The notes: generated from the sequence alone by a model not told the origin. 12,650 bases of DNA from an uncultured Micrococcales bacterium (GCA_937919125.1 CALFOB010000207.1:1-12650), one strand, 5' to 3'; counted from the stretch's first letter, positions 1 to 7,006 are shown. Numbers and translations: made by a program.

Positions 1-390
1 CATCTTGTATGCGACTCCCGCGTGGAATGCAATCCAAATAAAAGAGACTAGAAAGAAAACTCTAGGAACAACATCAAGCGCTTGCAGTCCACCTGCTTGT
101 CCATGCTCCATGTGATATGCGTAGTGAACCCAGATGTATCCAAAAGCCATTGGCCAGGCTAGCAACCTATTTAGATTGACCATGGCAGTTGGTTTGCCCT
201 TGATCCCAAGACCAACTAATAGTGACAACACAATCGCACCCAAGGTACTGATGATTACAACTTCCTCAGTCAAGTTCTTGTGTGAAGTTGCAGGCTCACC
301 TAAGGAGTAACCCCAAGCTCCTGTAGCAACTGCAAGTGCAACAAGTCCGATAGCTAGAAGATTGTTTTTCAAGGTTTCTTGGTTTGTCAT
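1..390 (-). CDS. Multi-pass membrane protein, 3' end missing (cut by window edge)
   Basis: An open frame of 130 codons runs on the minus strand from an ATG at 390 to the left edge without a stop, so the C-terminus is missing. The product starts MTNQETLKNN and has about three hydrophobic segments: near residues 10-27, 46-63 and 108-127. Between the second and third is a His/Tyr-rich stretch (HYAYHMEH, about residues 91-98), which could bind a metal or simply lie at the membrane surface. I do not recognise the family. It starts 34 bases after the ribbon-helix-helix gene on the same strand, so it is probably the third gene of the SPFH operon. No strong Shine-Dalgarno is visible (only GAGAAA some 15 bases upstream). 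The open frame, the start and the hydrophobic pattern are seen directly; the operon membership is inferred. Confidence 0.8.
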   Translation of the reverse strand, partial: MTNQETLKNNLLAIGLVALAVATGAWGYSLGEPATSHKNLTEEVVIISTLGAIVLSLLVGLGIKGKPTAMVNLNRLLAWPMAFGYIWVHYAYHMEHGQAGGLQALDVVPRVFFLVSFIWIAFHAGVAYKM

Positions 391-424
391 GTAACAATTC
401 TATTTCTCAATGGAGCCCGAGAGT

Positions 425-595
425 TTAGGAGGCTTCTCGGCGTTCCTTGCTAGCACCTTTTCTTTTTTGAACAGCGTCACGAAGGATGCACTCAATTTGA
501 GAATTCACACTTCGCAGATCTTGTTCTGCCCAAGCTTTTATTTCCTTATGCAGTTCAGGAGAAATGCGAAGTGGAATTGCTTTCTTCTCGTTCAT
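425..595 (-). CDS. Ribbon-helix-helix (Arc/HicB-type) DNA-binding protein, 56 aa
   Basis: This small gene begins with ATG at 593-595, two bases after the TAA of the SPFH gene (598-600), and ends with TAA at 425-427. The product starts MNEKKAIPLRISPELHKEIK. It fits the ribbon-helix-helix fold: a short beta strand (KAIPLRI, residues 5-11), helix A (about 13-25), then helix B beginning at SVNSQIECILRDAV (about 29-42), and a short basic tail. The polar-hydrophobic alternation of the strand and the (L/V)-R-(I/L)-x-P-x-L-H start are typical of Arc-like repressors and HicB-type antitoxins, which bind palindromic or tandem operators as dimers. From memory, actinobacterial SPFH genes are often followed by such a gene. 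The tight spacing implies translational coupling. It may regulate the operon through the palindrome near 1580-1596; that is inference. No toxin gene is visible next to it. Confidence 0.85.
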   Translation of the reverse strand: MNEKKAIPLRISPELHKEIKAWAEQDLRSVNSQIECILRDAVQKRKGASKERREAS

Positions 596-597
596 GA

Positions 598-1569
598 TTA
601 GTTGTAAAGAGTTCCGGCGTTGATTACTGGAGATGCTTCACGCTCTGAACAAAGCACAACCATCAGGTTGGATACCATTGCTGCTTTGCGCTCTGGGTCA
701 AGAGAAACAGACCCACTCTTCTCAAGATCTGCAAGAGCAAGTTCAACCATTCCAACTGCACCTTGAACAATCTTTCTTCTTGCACTGATCACAGCTTCTG
801 CCTGTTGTCTTCTCAGCATTGCTTGAGCAATCTCAGGAGCATAAGCAAGATGGGTTAGACGAGCATCATCAATTGCGACTCCTGCAACTGAAAGTCTCTT
901 TTCAAGATCTATGCGAAGTTCTGCTGCAACTTCTTCAGGGTTACCTCGAAGAGTTAGTTCACCAGATAGTTCTCCTGATTCGCTGTTGTCATAAGCAAAG
1001 CCTGTTGCAACATGTCTAAGTGCTGTTTCAATCTGAGTCTTGACATATGTTCTGTAGTCGTCAACTTCAAAGACGGCTTTAGTAGTGTCAGCTACTCGCC
1101 AAACCACAACAGCTGCTATTTCAATTGGGTTACCCTTGCGGTCGTTCACCTTGATGGTGTCACCAACTTCAGTTCTAGCTCTTAGAGAGACTTTGAATCT
1201 TGCATCTGGTTTGGTTCCTGCTACTGGCTTTGTGGTTGAGATGCTTCTTGAACGCTCTTCCTTTAGTTCAGAGCTAGGAGAGCCATTAGAGAAGAACGGG
1301 TTACCCCAGTGCCAACCAGCTGTCTTTACTGTTCCACGGTAATTACCGAACAGGATCAGAACTCTAGATTCGTTTGGCTGCAAGGTATAGAAACCAGATA
1401 AAAGGAGCCCTGCAAGGACATATGCTGCTGTTGCAACCCACCAAAAGGTGCTTTCAGCAGCAGGATCGGAAGTCGCTTGGACAACTCCCCATGTTCCAAG
1501 GCTTACGAGCCCTATAAATAGGACAAAAACTAGGGCACCAGGCTTTGGCTGGATTAAACGTTCCTTCAT
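598..1569 (-). CDS. SPFH/band 7 (stomatin-prohibitin-like) membrane protein
   Basis: 323 residues. The N-terminus has two hydrophobic helices (about residues 11-31 and 41-61). An SPFH/band 7 domain follows (about 63-235), beginning at the ESRVLILFGNYRGTV segment and including the TYVKTQIETALRHV segment. The C-terminal part is helical and starts MLRRQQAEAVISARRKIVQG, then DPERKAAMVSNLMVVL, and ends SPVINAGTLYN, a tail typical of actinobacterial members. SPFH proteins oligomerise on the membrane, organise microdomains and act as scaffolds or protease partners; the client of this one is unknown. The start is ATG 1567-1569, with GGAG about 7 bases upstream (TGGAGTACTAAATG on the minus strand). 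It is the first gene of an operon with the ribbon-helix-helix gene and the truncated membrane protein. Family assignment is firm; the cellular role is not known. Confidence 0.92.
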   Translation of the reverse strand: MKERLIQPKPGALVFVLFIGLVSLGTWGVVQATSDPAAESTFWWVATAAYVLAGLLLSGFYTLQPNESRVLILFGNYRGTVKTAGWHWGNPFFSNGSPSSELKEERSRSISTTKPVAGTKPDARFKVSLRARTEVGDTIKVNDRKGNPIEIAAVVVWRVADTTKAVFEVDDYRTYVKTQIETALRHVATGFAYDNSESGELSGELTLRGNPEEVAAELRIDLEKRLSVAGVAIDDARLTHLAYAPEIAQAMLRRQQAEAVISARRKIVQGAVGMVELALADLEKSGSVSLDPERKAAMVSNLMVVLCSEREASPVINAGTLYN

Positions 1570-1579
1570 TTAGTACTCC

Positions 1580-1596
1580 ATATCATTGTGATATCA
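1580..1596. promoter_or_regulatory. Candidate operator over the SPFH transcription start
   Basis: ATATCA-TTG-TGATAT (1580-1594) is a perfect inverted repeat with six-base arms. It overlaps the eight-base palindrome TGATATCA (1589-1596); read on the minus strand this gives two direct copies of TGATAT. The element sits just downstream of the -10 box, across the predicted start site and close to the ribosome-binding site, where a bound repressor would block initiation. A ribbon-helix-helix protein is encoded in the same operon and is the obvious candidate ligand, but a regulator encoded elsewhere is equally possible. Confidence 0.45.
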
Positions 1597-1598
1597 AA

Positions 1599-1627
1599 AT
1601 AATACTTATTTAAGCTGCTTATGACAA
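1599..1627 (-). promoter_or_regulatory. Sigma-70-type promoter of the SPFH operon
   Basis: On the minus strand TTGTCA (1627-1622) is followed after exactly 17 bases by TATTAT (1604-1599). These are near-consensus -35 and -10 boxes at the ideal spacing. The predicted start of transcription is near 1592, about 22 bases before the ATG, which leaves room for the GGAG ribosome-binding site. It is the best-looking promoter in the window. Confidence 0.7.
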
Positions 1628-1680
1628 GTGATTGGAATGAGAAAGTCTGAGATTTGGAGTCTGTTTGCAGGAGCTCTTCT

Positions 1681-1717
1681 AGTAATACCCTCCAATGTCT
1701 GGAGGGCATTACTTTTT
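1681..1717 (+). terminator. Strong terminator-like hairpin in a divergent intergenic region
   Basis: The arms 1681-1694 and 1700-1713 form a 14-bp stem with a single A-C mismatch (1687/1707). The loop is ATGTC, and the 3' arm runs directly into TTTTT (1713-1717). The T-run lies only on the plus-strand 3' side, so it should terminate rightward transcription. No annotated gene reads into it from the left. It could therefore be an attenuator in a long leader of the 1841 gene, the end of a small RNA started near 1600-1640, or a block on stray antisense transcription. Confidence 0.6.
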
Positions 1718-1803
1718 GGCATGAATGTTGGGGTGGCACTCTAAGAGCCGCTAAACCAGGGCCCCAAGTTTCCTAATTAGTGCTAAATATTCGTAAATAA
1801 CAA

Positions 1804-1832
1804 TATAGAATGTTGCTTAATAAACGAGGAGC
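1804..1832 (+). promoter_or_regulatory. Candidate -10 box and ribosome-binding site of the large surface protein gene
   Basis: TATAGAAT at 1804-1811 resembles a -10 element, though no good -35 lies at the usual distance. GAGGAGC (1826-1832) is a strong Shine-Dalgarno eight bases before the ATG at 1841 and fixes that start. The start-site support is good; the promoter part is weak. Confidence 0.4.
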
Positions 1833-1840
1833 TTTGGAAA

Positions 1841-4800
1841 ATGACCATCACCACTTATTCACGTAACTTCAAACAAATAAAGAGCCTTCTTATCGGCCTA
1901 ATTGCTGTTTCTCTGTTGACAGGGCTCGGTATCTCACCAGCCAAAGCAGATGGCGCTGTGGATGTCCAACTTGGTTCTCCGACTCTAAGTGCTGTTCAAG
2001 GAACTGTCATCGGTGATGTGGACTTGACAATACAAGCCGCAGATCCGACTCCAGCCGGTCAGTTATATACGATTACTGTGACCAACGCACAGACGAATTC
2101 AGTCTTGGTTCAAAACACCGATGTAACAGAGACCCAAATTGCAACAGTCTTCACTGTTCCAGGGCTTCCCATCGATGTGGATCTGAATGTAGTAGTCACA
2201 GCTCAGGCTTGGCTAAGTGGTGATGGCTTATCCAACTATTTATCAAGTGACTCAAACACCGTAACTGTTCAAGCAAAAGGCAGCTTGTCAGGATTTCAAA
2301 TCCCAACTTGGGCGGACGAAACTTTGGCCCCATTTGTTGCAGGTGAGATTTACTCCGACGGCGTTCAAGCCCAGAGCGATAGCACGATTACCTACACAGT
2401 CAGTTCTGGAACTTTGCCGGACGGAACCAGCCTTGACTCAAGCACGGGAGCAATCACAGGAACCCCAACCCTAATTGGCCAATTTATTTTTGAAATTACT
2501 GCCCAGACTCTACCGAATGACATTACAAAGCAGTTCACTGTTTACGTTGAAGGTCTGCGCGGCTGCCAAGATTATTCGAACGCATCTTTCGCCTCAAATA
2601 TTCTGCTAAACACAGACGGCACACCTATCGGTTGTGACTATGAAAGCCAGCCCGCAGATCTTCGCCCGGTTGGCTGGGATGCGAGCTTTAGTTCAGAATT
2701 TGGCGCAGGCTCAAGCAGTGGTGCAAAATATCAGACTCGACTCGGCTACGCCTGTGATGACTGTTGGGTAGGTGCTTCTGGCGTCTATGCCAACCAGGCA
2801 GGAATCCCAATTGGGTTCGACATCAACTTCTTTGGAACTACCTACTCCCAGATTTTTATTAACTCAAATGGTTCAGTGACTTTTGACAAGGGGTCTTCTA
2901 ACTACAACGAACCTCTGAATGATGTTCTGAATGGAGCTGTAGGGCTGGCCCCATTTGCAGTGGACCTCGATAACCGAGATCTGAAATTTAACTTAGAGCC
3001 TTGGAGAGAGACTCGTCACGCCGACTTTTTCTATTGGGGAAGAACCACTTACCAAGGTAAGCAGGCATTTGTCGTTACTTGGATGAATATGCAAATCTAC
3101 CCAGCAAGAACTAACACTAATGACTTTAATGCCTTCCAAGTAATTATTCTTGACAACGGTTCAGGAGATGCAGACTACATCATCAACTTCGGATCACTTC
3201 AGGATTCAAAGAACAACGCGGGCTACTCAGTCAGCGGAGAGCAGGGTGTTCGCCTTGCATCAGGCTTTGGAACAAGGACAGACGCCGGAACACTTTACGC
3301 TTCGCTCCAGGATGAGACAGGATACCTATATAACGGCGCTCCATCTGCGACTGCTTTGGACGGAGGAGCAAACGCGCTAAACCAAGCCAGCTTGAACTCT
3401 GATGTGCCAGGTCGTTTCATATTCCAAATGGTTTCAGGATATGTGCCTGAGGTTGCTACGGTTCCGAGCGCGCCAGTGAATTTCGCTGAAACTCATTTGA
3501 ACGACTCTTTGACTGCGACTTGGGAAGCTCCGGTAAGACTGGGAGGTGCGCCACTAACTGGGTACGTGTTGCGTTACAGACTCAGTGGAACAAACGATGC
3601 ATACACTGAAGTGTCGACCAATAACCTGACAGCAACGATTAGTGGGTTAGCTGCTGGCAACTATGCAATCCAAGTTGCGGCAGTCAATGAAATTGGCAGG
3701 GGGCCATTCACAAGGTCTATTCTTGTACCTGTATCTGGGCCAGTTTATGCAGATATGAGTGCCTACACAGAAGCTCTAACATTCGCCCAATCTTTGAATT
3801 CTGCATTTTTCACTCCGGCATCTTGGGCGGAGCTAACCACTGCTACATCTGTCACCGTCACCCGCACTAACACACAGGTAGAGGTAGACGCGCAGACCCT
3901 GCTAATCAACACAGCCTTGGCTAACCTAGTTCTGATCTCGACTCCGGTTTTTGCGGTTAACTATGTGGATTACAACCAAGCTGTAGCCTTTGCAAATTCT
4001 CTAAATCAGACAGATTTCACACCAGCTTCCTGGTACTCCTTGCAAATTGCTCTTGCAGTGGACGTTTCCACGGCTGACCAACAGACGGTTGATAATCAGA
4101 CCGCAGCAATCAACAACGCTATCAACAACTTGATTGTGGCTGCCAACGTATTAGTTACCTCTGACCTAACTGCTTACAATGACGCTGTCCGTGATGCATT
4201 CGCGCTGCAAGCGTCAGGTTACTCAACCTCGAGTTGGGCGGTTCTTCAAAGCGCCTTGAGCACTCCAATAACCCGAGAAAACTCGCAGGCTGAAGTAGAT
4301 CAGCAAACGCTTCTTATAAGAAACGCAATTGCGGCCCTAGAACCTATCTCGGATCTCAGCGCATACAACCTCGCTGTTGTGGACGCATCTCAATATTCGT
4401 CAGCTACGGTGACCCCATCATCTTGGAGCGCACTTCAGTTGGCACTGAGCGTTACGATTACCGAGCTCACCCCGCAGGCTCAAGTTGATGCAGCTACTGC
4501 TGCCATTTACGCGGCGATTGACGCTTTAGTCTTCACAGCAAACATGACTGCATATAACGCTGCTGTTGCTCAGGCTGGCTTGCTTGTTGAAGGGGACTTC
4601 ACTTCGGCTAGCTGGGCACTTCTTCAGGCCGCAGTTGCTATCCAAGTTTCGCCTTTGACTGACACTCAAATTTTCGTTGATATTGCTACCACCAACATCA
4701 CTTCTGCGATTGCAGCATTGGTTGCGGCTCGGTCTGTAACCTACCAGTTGGCTGGAGGGGATGGATTGGCACCAACGCAAGCCAAGACAGCTGCCGGAAG

Positions 4801-5722
4801 CTCGTTTACGGTTGCTCTGGCTCCTGTTCGACCTGGTTATACATTTGCTGGGTGGTCTGATGGCACAGCCGTTTATCAGCCAGAATCAAATTATGTTGTT
4901 GGTGCTAATGACATCGTGCTCGAAGCTACTTGGACACCGAATCCTTCACGCGCTATCAGTTTCACTCCTGGAGCTGGAACAGGCACGGCCCCATCATCGG
5001 CTCCGACAAGCCTGCTAGAAGGACAAACATTAGTACTTCCTGCGAATACTTTCACCCGGGAACTGTATGCATTTGCTGGCTGGTCTGATGGTGTTGCTGT
5101 TTATCAGTCCGGATCCAATTATGTTGTTGCGGGTAGTGATGTAGTTTTCGAAGCTACGTGGAGTTTGATTCCAGTCCGCACTATCGTCTTCAGTGCTGGA
5201 GCCGGAACAGGTACCGGTCCGTCCTCGGTCCCGTCAAGCCTGTTAGAAGGACAGACATTAGTTCTACCTCAAAACACATTCACAAGAGTTGGCTATAGAT
5301 TTGCTGGTTGGTCTGATGGCACAGCCGTTCATGCAGCAGGTCACACAATGACTGTCCTCGGCGACCTAAGTTTCGTTGCTACTTGGACGAAGATCGTGGT
5401 TAAGAGCAACAAGGTCAAAGCCAAAGGTAATTTCTTCGGCTTCAAGTTTGAGCAGAGCTACCTCACTAAGGGCATGATGGCCAAAATGAGCAGCTGGGCA
5501 AAAAACAACAAGACACTCACAAACATGACTTGCATTGGCTACACTGGCTGGAACCAAAATAAGTTGAGCCCAGCTCAGCTTTCTAAACTAGGTACGGCAA
5601 GAGCCAAGGCTGTCTGTAGCTACTTGAAGAAACTGATTCCGAATCTGGTTGTTAAGTTGAAGAAGTTCCACGGAACCAGCAAGCACCCAACAGCCAGACG
5701 TGTTCTAGTTTTTGGTCGTTGA
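1841..5722 (+). CDS. Very large secreted multidomain surface protein (He_PIG, nidogen-like, FN3, FIVAR-like and InlB B-repeats, OmpA-like end)
   Basis: 1293 residues. A Sec signal peptide ends near SPAKA|D (residues 36/37). In order: a poorly defined beta-rich part (37-150); an Ig-like He_PIG-type domain (about 150-237, LPDGTSLDSSTGAITGTP); a Cys-bearing segment (about 240-310); a nidogen-like domain (about 320-530, with INSNGSVTF, GLAPFAVDLDNRD and FVVTWMNMQIY); a fibronectin type III domain (about 540-635); five FIVAR-like helical repeats of about 65 residues starting near 637, 706, 774, 837 and 900; three InlB B-repeats (about 966-1184, each with FAGWSDG); and an OmpA-like C-terminal domain (about 1187-1293, GTARAKAVCSYLKK). 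There is no LPxTG sorting motif or C-terminal membrane helix, so attachment to the wall would have to be through the OmpA-like part. The architecture suggests an adhesin or stalk-like protein; the ligand is unknown. The start is set by GAGGAGC eight bases upstream. Confidence 0.88.
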   Translation: MTITTYSRNFKQIKSLLIGLIAVSLLTGLGISPAKADGAVDVQLGSPTLSAVQGTVIGDVDLTIQAADPTPAGQLYTITVTNAQTNSVLVQNTDVTETQIATVFTVPGLPIDVDLNVVVTAQAWLSGDGLSNYLSSDSNTVTVQAKGSLSGFQIPTWADETLAPFVAGEIYSDGVQAQSDSTITYTVSSGTLPDGTSLDSSTGAITGTPTLIGQFIFEITAQTLPNDITKQFTVYVEGLRGCQDYSNASFASNILLNTDGTPIGCDYESQPADLRPVGWDASFSSEFGAGSSSGAKYQTRLGYACDDCWVGASGVYANQAGIPIGFDINFFGTTYSQIFINSNGSVTFDKGSSNYNEPLNDVLNGAVGLAPFAVDLDNRDLKFNLEPWRETRHADFFYWGRTTYQGKQAFVVTWMNMQIYPARTNTNDFNAFQVIILDNGSGDADYIINFGSLQDSKNNAGYSVSGEQGVRLASGFGTRTDAGTLYASLQDETGYLYNGAPSATALDGGANALNQASLNSDVPGRFIFQMVSGYVPEVATVPSAPVNFAETHLNDSLTATWEAPVRLGGAPLTGYVLRYRLSGTNDAYTEVSTNNLTATISGLAAGNYAIQVAAVNEIGRGPFTRSILVPVSGPVYADMSAYTEALTFAQSLNSAFFTPASWAELTTATSVTVTRTNTQVEVDAQTLLINTALANLVLISTPVFAVNYVDYNQAVAFANSLNQTDFTPASWYSLQIALAVDVSTADQQTVDNQTAAINNAINNLIVAANVLVTSDLTAYNDAVRDAFALQASGYSTSSWAVLQSALSTPITRENSQAEVDQQTLLIRNAIAALEPISDLSAYNLAVVDASQYSSATVTPSSWSALQLALSVTITELTPQAQVDAATAAIYAAIDALVFTANMTAYNAAVAQAGLLVEGDFTSASWALLQAAVAIQVSPLTDTQIFVDIATTNITSAIAALVAARSVTYQLAGGDGLAPTQAKTAAGSSFTVALAPVRPGYTFAGWSDGTAVYQPESNYVVGANDIVLEATWTPNPSRAISFTPGAGTGTAPSSAPTSLLEGQTLVLPANTFTRELYAFAGWSDGVAVYQSGSNYVVAGSDVVFEATWSLIPVRTIVFSAGAGTGTGPSSVPSSLLEGQTLVLPQNTFTRVGYRFAGWSDGTAVHAAGHTMTVLGDLSFVATWTKIVVKSNKVKAKGNFFGFKFEQSYLTKGMMAKMSSWAKNNKTLTNMTCIGYTGWNQNKLSPAQLSKLGTARAKAVCSYLKKLIPNLVVKLKKFHGTSKHPTARRVLVFGR
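3749..4734 (+). repeat. Five FIVAR-like protein repeats (divergent tandem array)
   Basis: Five units of about 63-70 codons share the pattern AY..A...A at the start, then FT.(A/S)SW..L..A(L/V), then Q..VD..T..I..AI..L at the end. Examples are FTPASWAEL, FTPASWYSL, YSTSSWAVL, VTPSSWSAL and FTSASWALL. The DNA of the units has diverged strongly, so the array is old. FIVAR-type units usually form rigid helical stalks or bind host or matrix ligands. Confidence 0.75.
4735..5392 (+). repeat. Three tandem InlB B-type repeats, about 225-230 bp each
   Basis: Three units are visible in both protein and DNA. TTTGCTGG followed by TGGTCTGATGG recurs near 4841, 5070 and 5301. The units end in (E/V)ATW, and units two and three share SLLEGQTLVLP at the same place. 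The close DNA similarity, unlike the FIVAR array before it, indicates more recent duplication or gene conversion. InlB B-repeats (Listeria-Bacteroides repeat) are small beta-grasp-like modules on secreted proteins. Confidence 0.75.
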
Positions 5723-5742
5723 ATAAGGGCTAGTGTTGCAGC

Positions 5743-6192
5743 ATGAGTATTCATGTGCGACAAGTACAAGAAGCTGACAAGCCCTCGTGGCTTGAGATAT
5801 TCAATACTTATTTGAAGTTCTACGATGCTTACCCTAACGACATGGACACTGAACTTTTATGGCATCGACTAACTAGCTCTTATCCTCAGATACAAGGGCT
5901 TGTAGCCGAATCCAATGGAACTGTTTCTGGAATAGCTCACTTCCACTATCAACTCTCCACCTGGTCTGATACTTTTTACTGTTACCTGGAAGACATCTAT
6001 GTCACTGAAGGTGAACGGGGCAATGGTGTTGCCACAGCGCTTATTGCGAAGGTCGAGGAGTTAGCAATCAAGCAGGGTTGTTCAGAACTTTACTGGATCA
6101 CAAAAGAGAGCAACACTACAGCCAGAAAGCTTTACGACAAGATCGCAAAGCTAAGCGATTTTGTTCGCTATGAAAAGAAGCTTGAGCAGTAA
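5743..6192 (+). CDS. GNAT family N-acetyltransferase (Hpa2-like)
   Basis: 149 residues, cytoplasmic, one GNAT domain over its full length. The acetyl-CoA pyrophosphate-binding motif R-G-N-G-V-A is at residues 92-97, following the strand CYLEDIYV (80-87). The segment ESNTTARKLYDKI (122-134) supplies the Asn124 and Tyr131 positions usually conserved in the family, Tyr often being the general acid. The N-terminal WLEIFNTYLKFYD and the TWSDTFYCYLED segment resemble the yeast Hpa2-like and polyamine-acetylating branch, but the acceptor cannot be told from sequence. It begins 20 bases after the stop of the large surface protein gene, so it is probably co-transcribed. The only Shine-Dalgarno candidate is AAGGG about 12 bases upstream, which is weak. 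Confidence 0.9.
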   Translation: MSIHVRQVQEADKPSWLEIFNTYLKFYDAYPNDMDTELLWHRLTSSYPQIQGLVAESNGTVSGIAHFHYQLSTWSDTFYCYLEDIYVTEGERGNGVATALIAKVEELAIKQGCSELYWITKESNTTARKLYDKIAKLSDFVRYEKKLEQ

Positions 6193-6196
6193 ATGC

Positions 6197-6210
6197 GGGG
6201 GAATTCCCCT
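6197..6210 (+). terminator. Short GC-rich palindrome after the acetyltransferase gene
   Basis: GGGGAATTCCCC (6198-6209) can fold into a four-pair G/C stem with an AATT loop, extended by a G-T pair, four bases after the stop codon. There is no T-run after it, so it is at best a weak terminator or an mRNA end stabiliser. Confidence 0.3.
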
Positions 6211-6274
6211 CATCTCCAACAGATATTTAGACACTAAATCGTTGCCAAAAGTTAACACAGCTCAGCGATCAGGA

Positions 6275-6305
6275 TTGTTATCGTAATCTAAAGAATTCCT
6301 ATATT
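6275..6305 (+). promoter_or_regulatory. Candidate promoter of the lipoprotein gene
   Basis: TTGTTA (6275-6280) and TATATT (6300-6305) are separated by 19 bases, slightly long but workable. The start of transcription would lie about 25-30 bases before the GTG start, and includes the ribosome-binding site GAGGG at 6326-6330. Confidence 0.35.
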
Positions 6306-6339
6306 GGAGTTGTCTTTATGAATGTGAGGGATAAGCACT

Positions 6340-6987
6340 GTGGGCATAGCCAGGTTGACATTGTTGAGTTCCGTAGCCGTGTTATCACTTGCACTGGCTG
6401 GTTGCTCTAGCGCTCCCAATCAGATTGTTTCCCCAACTCCGACTCCCACTCCAACTGTCACCGTTACCCCACCTACCCCAGAGCAAGTTTGGGATGATTT
6501 CATGCAGATATCTGATGCAAGTTGCCAAGAGTTCTATACAGGTCTTGTTGAAGAGGAAATCACAGGTCCCAATGTAGGTAAATTGAAAATCGCTCTCACG
6601 TTTGAGCAAGCTGGTGAGAATAGCATGGCGTATTCCTTGCCCTCCGGTGAGACTGGTGCGTTGGTCTGGACCGACTTCTTGGCATGTGAATCAAAAATTT
6701 TCATTGGCCAAATGGAGTCCGGGGGCCTCTACTATTCAGAAATCCCTGGGTATTCTCCAGATTGGCCAATTCAGATAACTTTCGATCAACAGACCGGAAA
6801 TTTCACAACCTCTCGCCTCACGGAATTAGGAAATCAAAGAACGCTAATTTTTGAAGTCGTAGCCGGGAAATTCTCAGTAGTTGAAGATGTCGAGAATGCA
6901 ACTCGCACTACATTGACTTATGGCCTACCAGGACCTGCCGAGACTCAAATCGTTAACGATTTTTGGGCTGATTATTTCTCTCAATAA
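6340..6987 (+). CDS. Putative lipoprotein of unknown function
   Basis: 215 residues starting with GTG. GAGGGA nine or so bases upstream supports this start, and the ATG at 6318 is out of frame. A lipoprotein signal peptide is clear: hydrophobic core RLTLLSSVAVLSLALAGC with lipobox L19-A20-G21-C22, followed by a Thr/Pro-rich spacer (about residues 31-47, SPTPTPTPTVTVTP) that holds the folded part off the membrane. The remaining 165 residues are acidic and Gly/Thr-rich with a beta-rich look (for example ITFDQQTGNFTTSRLTELG), and I recognise no family. Lipidation at Cys22 would anchor it to the outer face of the cell membrane. It stands alone between the acetyltransferase and a convergent gene. 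Confidence 0.85.
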   Translation: MGIARLTLLSSVAVLSLALAGCSSAPNQIVSPTPTPTPTVTVTPPTPEQVWDDFMQISDASCQEFYTGLVEEEITGPNVGKLKIALTFEQAGENSMAYSLPSGETGALVWTDFLACESKIFIGQMESGGLYYSEIPGYSPDWPIQITFDQQTGNFTTSRLTELGNQRTLIFEVVAGKFSVVEDVENATRTTLTYGLPGPAETQIVNDFWADYFSQ

Positions 6988-7006
6988 TTAGCTGGGCAAA
7001 GCATTA

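Noticed and set aside
425..595. Toxin-antitoxin pair reading of the ribbon-helix-helix gene
   Set aside because: Its partner genes are an SPFH protein and a membrane protein; no small toxin-like gene lies beside it.
410..601. 63-codon plus-strand frame
   Set aside because: It lies fully antisense to the ribbon-helix-helix gene at 425-595, whose product has a recognisable fold and proper operon spacing; the plus-strand product looks like nothing known.
1637..1744. 35-codon hydrophobic frame starting ATG at 1637
   Set aside because: It has no good ribosome-binding site and its middle is made by the terminator-like hairpin at 1681-1717, so the frame is probably accidental.
3150..3380. Plus-strand frame inside the nidogen-like region
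   Set aside because: It is a different reading frame of the 1293-residue gene, with a Gln/Thr/Arg-rich product and no start signal.
4735..5392. CRISPR or mobile-element reading of the tandem DNA repeats
   Set aside because: The repeats keep reading frame, encode InlB B-type modules and have no spacers, terminal inverted repeats or transposase.
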